Shown here: positions 63,858 to 64,000 of the stretch, piece after piece
Layout: each line of letters begins with the position of its first letter
Position numbering within the stretch: position 1 is the stretch's first letter
From: an uncultured bacterium
GTDB taxonomy: Bacteria > Vulcanimicrobiota > Xenobia > Xenobiales > Xenobiaceae
Length of the DNA stretch: 64,000 nt
Reading direction: 5' to 3'
NCBI GenBank assembly: GCA_934636825.1
Contig: CAKUBG010000012.1
Coordinates: 1-64,000 of the forward strand
The notes under the pieces: model-generated
Seen by the model: only the letters and a program-made list of their open reading frames with translations
Database searches by the model: none
Told to the model about the DNA's origin: nothing
Made by a program: the position numbers and the translations under genes

Positions 63858-63913
63858 GAAAAAGGAAGGACTCTCTTGAACGCCTCAGCGCCGAAGGGGG
63901 TTCTTCCTTTTTC
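63858..63913. terminator. Nested-stem terminator near the right edge
   Basis: GAAAAAGGAAG (63858-63868) pairs with CTTCCTTTTTC (63903-63913), enclosing a second stem (GAAC...GTTC). AT-rich flanks fit both strands. It could end the gene fragment at the right edge. Confidence 0.65.
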
Positions 63914-63939
63914 TTCGCCCTTGAATTTTTAATACTGAA

Positions 63940-64000
63940 TTAATACCACTCATCGGGTGGAATTAGGCAAACGCCATAAATTTCTTCAGTAGAAACAGAC
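63940..64000 (-). CDS. Partial gene running off the right edge
   Basis: On the minus strand an open frame enters from beyond 64000 and ends at TAA (complement of 63940-63942), reading SVSTEEIYGVCLIPPDEWY. A terminator follows it 27 bases later, which fits a real 3' end. Only 19 residues are visible, so no function can be given. Confidence 0.35.
   Translation of the reverse strand, partial: SVSTEEIYGVCLIPPDEWY

Overview
The window comes from a diderm (Gram-negative-type) bacterium. It encodes an outer-membrane secretin and other type II secretion genes, a diaminopimelate/lysine pathway for peptidoglycan, predicted lipoproteins, ribosomal protein bS21 and an OmpR-type two-component system. Translation fits the standard bacterial code, and GTG and TTG starts are frequent. 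I cannot place the lineage firmly. The mix of a Firmicutes/Actinobacteria-like SUF operon (sufCBD, Rieske ferredoxin, sufS, sufU, sufT), a PgpH-type c-di-AMP phosphodiesterase and a type II secretion module suggests a deep-branching diderm, possibly an uncultivated anaerobic phylum. That is inference. No rRNA, tRNA, CRISPR array, prophage or complete insertion sequence was recognised; the only mobile-element trace is an IS200/IS605-like end hairpin at the left edge.

Layout. 1-2.1 kb (minus): a TonB-like glycine-rich membrane protein and a helical-repeat protein. 2.1-7.5 kb (plus): pgpH, ybeY, a degenerate RNase H-Nudix fusion and a B12-binding-type radical SAM enzyme. 7.5-8.8 kb (minus): an orphan PTS EIIC. 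9.2-15.8 kb (plus): the SUF operon, closed by a large nested inverted repeat. 16-17.8 kb (minus): a DUF6273-like protein and gspC. 17.9-25.8 kb (plus): gspL-M-N-D-E-F. 26-31.8 kb (minus): arcC (behind an ARG-box-like site), glyA, a copper-type P-type ATPase and a low-complexity protein. 32-36 kb (plus): ftsY, a split ThrE/YjjP-YjjB exporter and an HD phosphohydrolase. 36.2-38.4 kb (minus): two prepilin-like proteins and a coiled-coil protein. 38.5-38.8 kb (plus): a MazG-like gene. 38.9-43.4 kb (minus): M16 peptidase, dapB, asd and lysC. 43.5-51.5 kb (plus): recN, a topoisomerase III-type gene with a repetitive basic tail, a phosphohexomutase with an apparent signal peptide, and rpsU. 51.6-52.3 kb (minus): ung. 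52.4-56.5 kb (plus): a subtilisin-like protease and an atypical Hsp70. 56.5-63.7 kb (minus): a histidine kinase/response regulator pair, thiI, a DUF523 protein, a lipoprotein and a second M16 peptidase. A gene fragment runs off the right edge.

How the genes work together. The SUF genes form a complete Fe-S assembly machine: cysteine desulfurase with sulfur acceptor, SufBCD scaffold and SufT maturation factor. The gsp genes form the inner-membrane platform, ATPase and outer-membrane secretin of a type II secretion or related pilus-like system. No GspG-type major pseudopilin or prepilin peptidase is in the window; two prepilin-like genes lie 10 kb away. M16-dapB-asd-lysC resembles the Bacillus diaminopimelate cluster.

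The least expected items are the phosphohexomutase with a Sec-type signal peptide, the RNase H-like/Nudix fusion that has lost its catalytic acids, the cysteine-rich tail on SufS, and the 72-bp tandem repeats that build a lysine-rich tail on the topoisomerase. No single locus is clearly a new multi-gene system.
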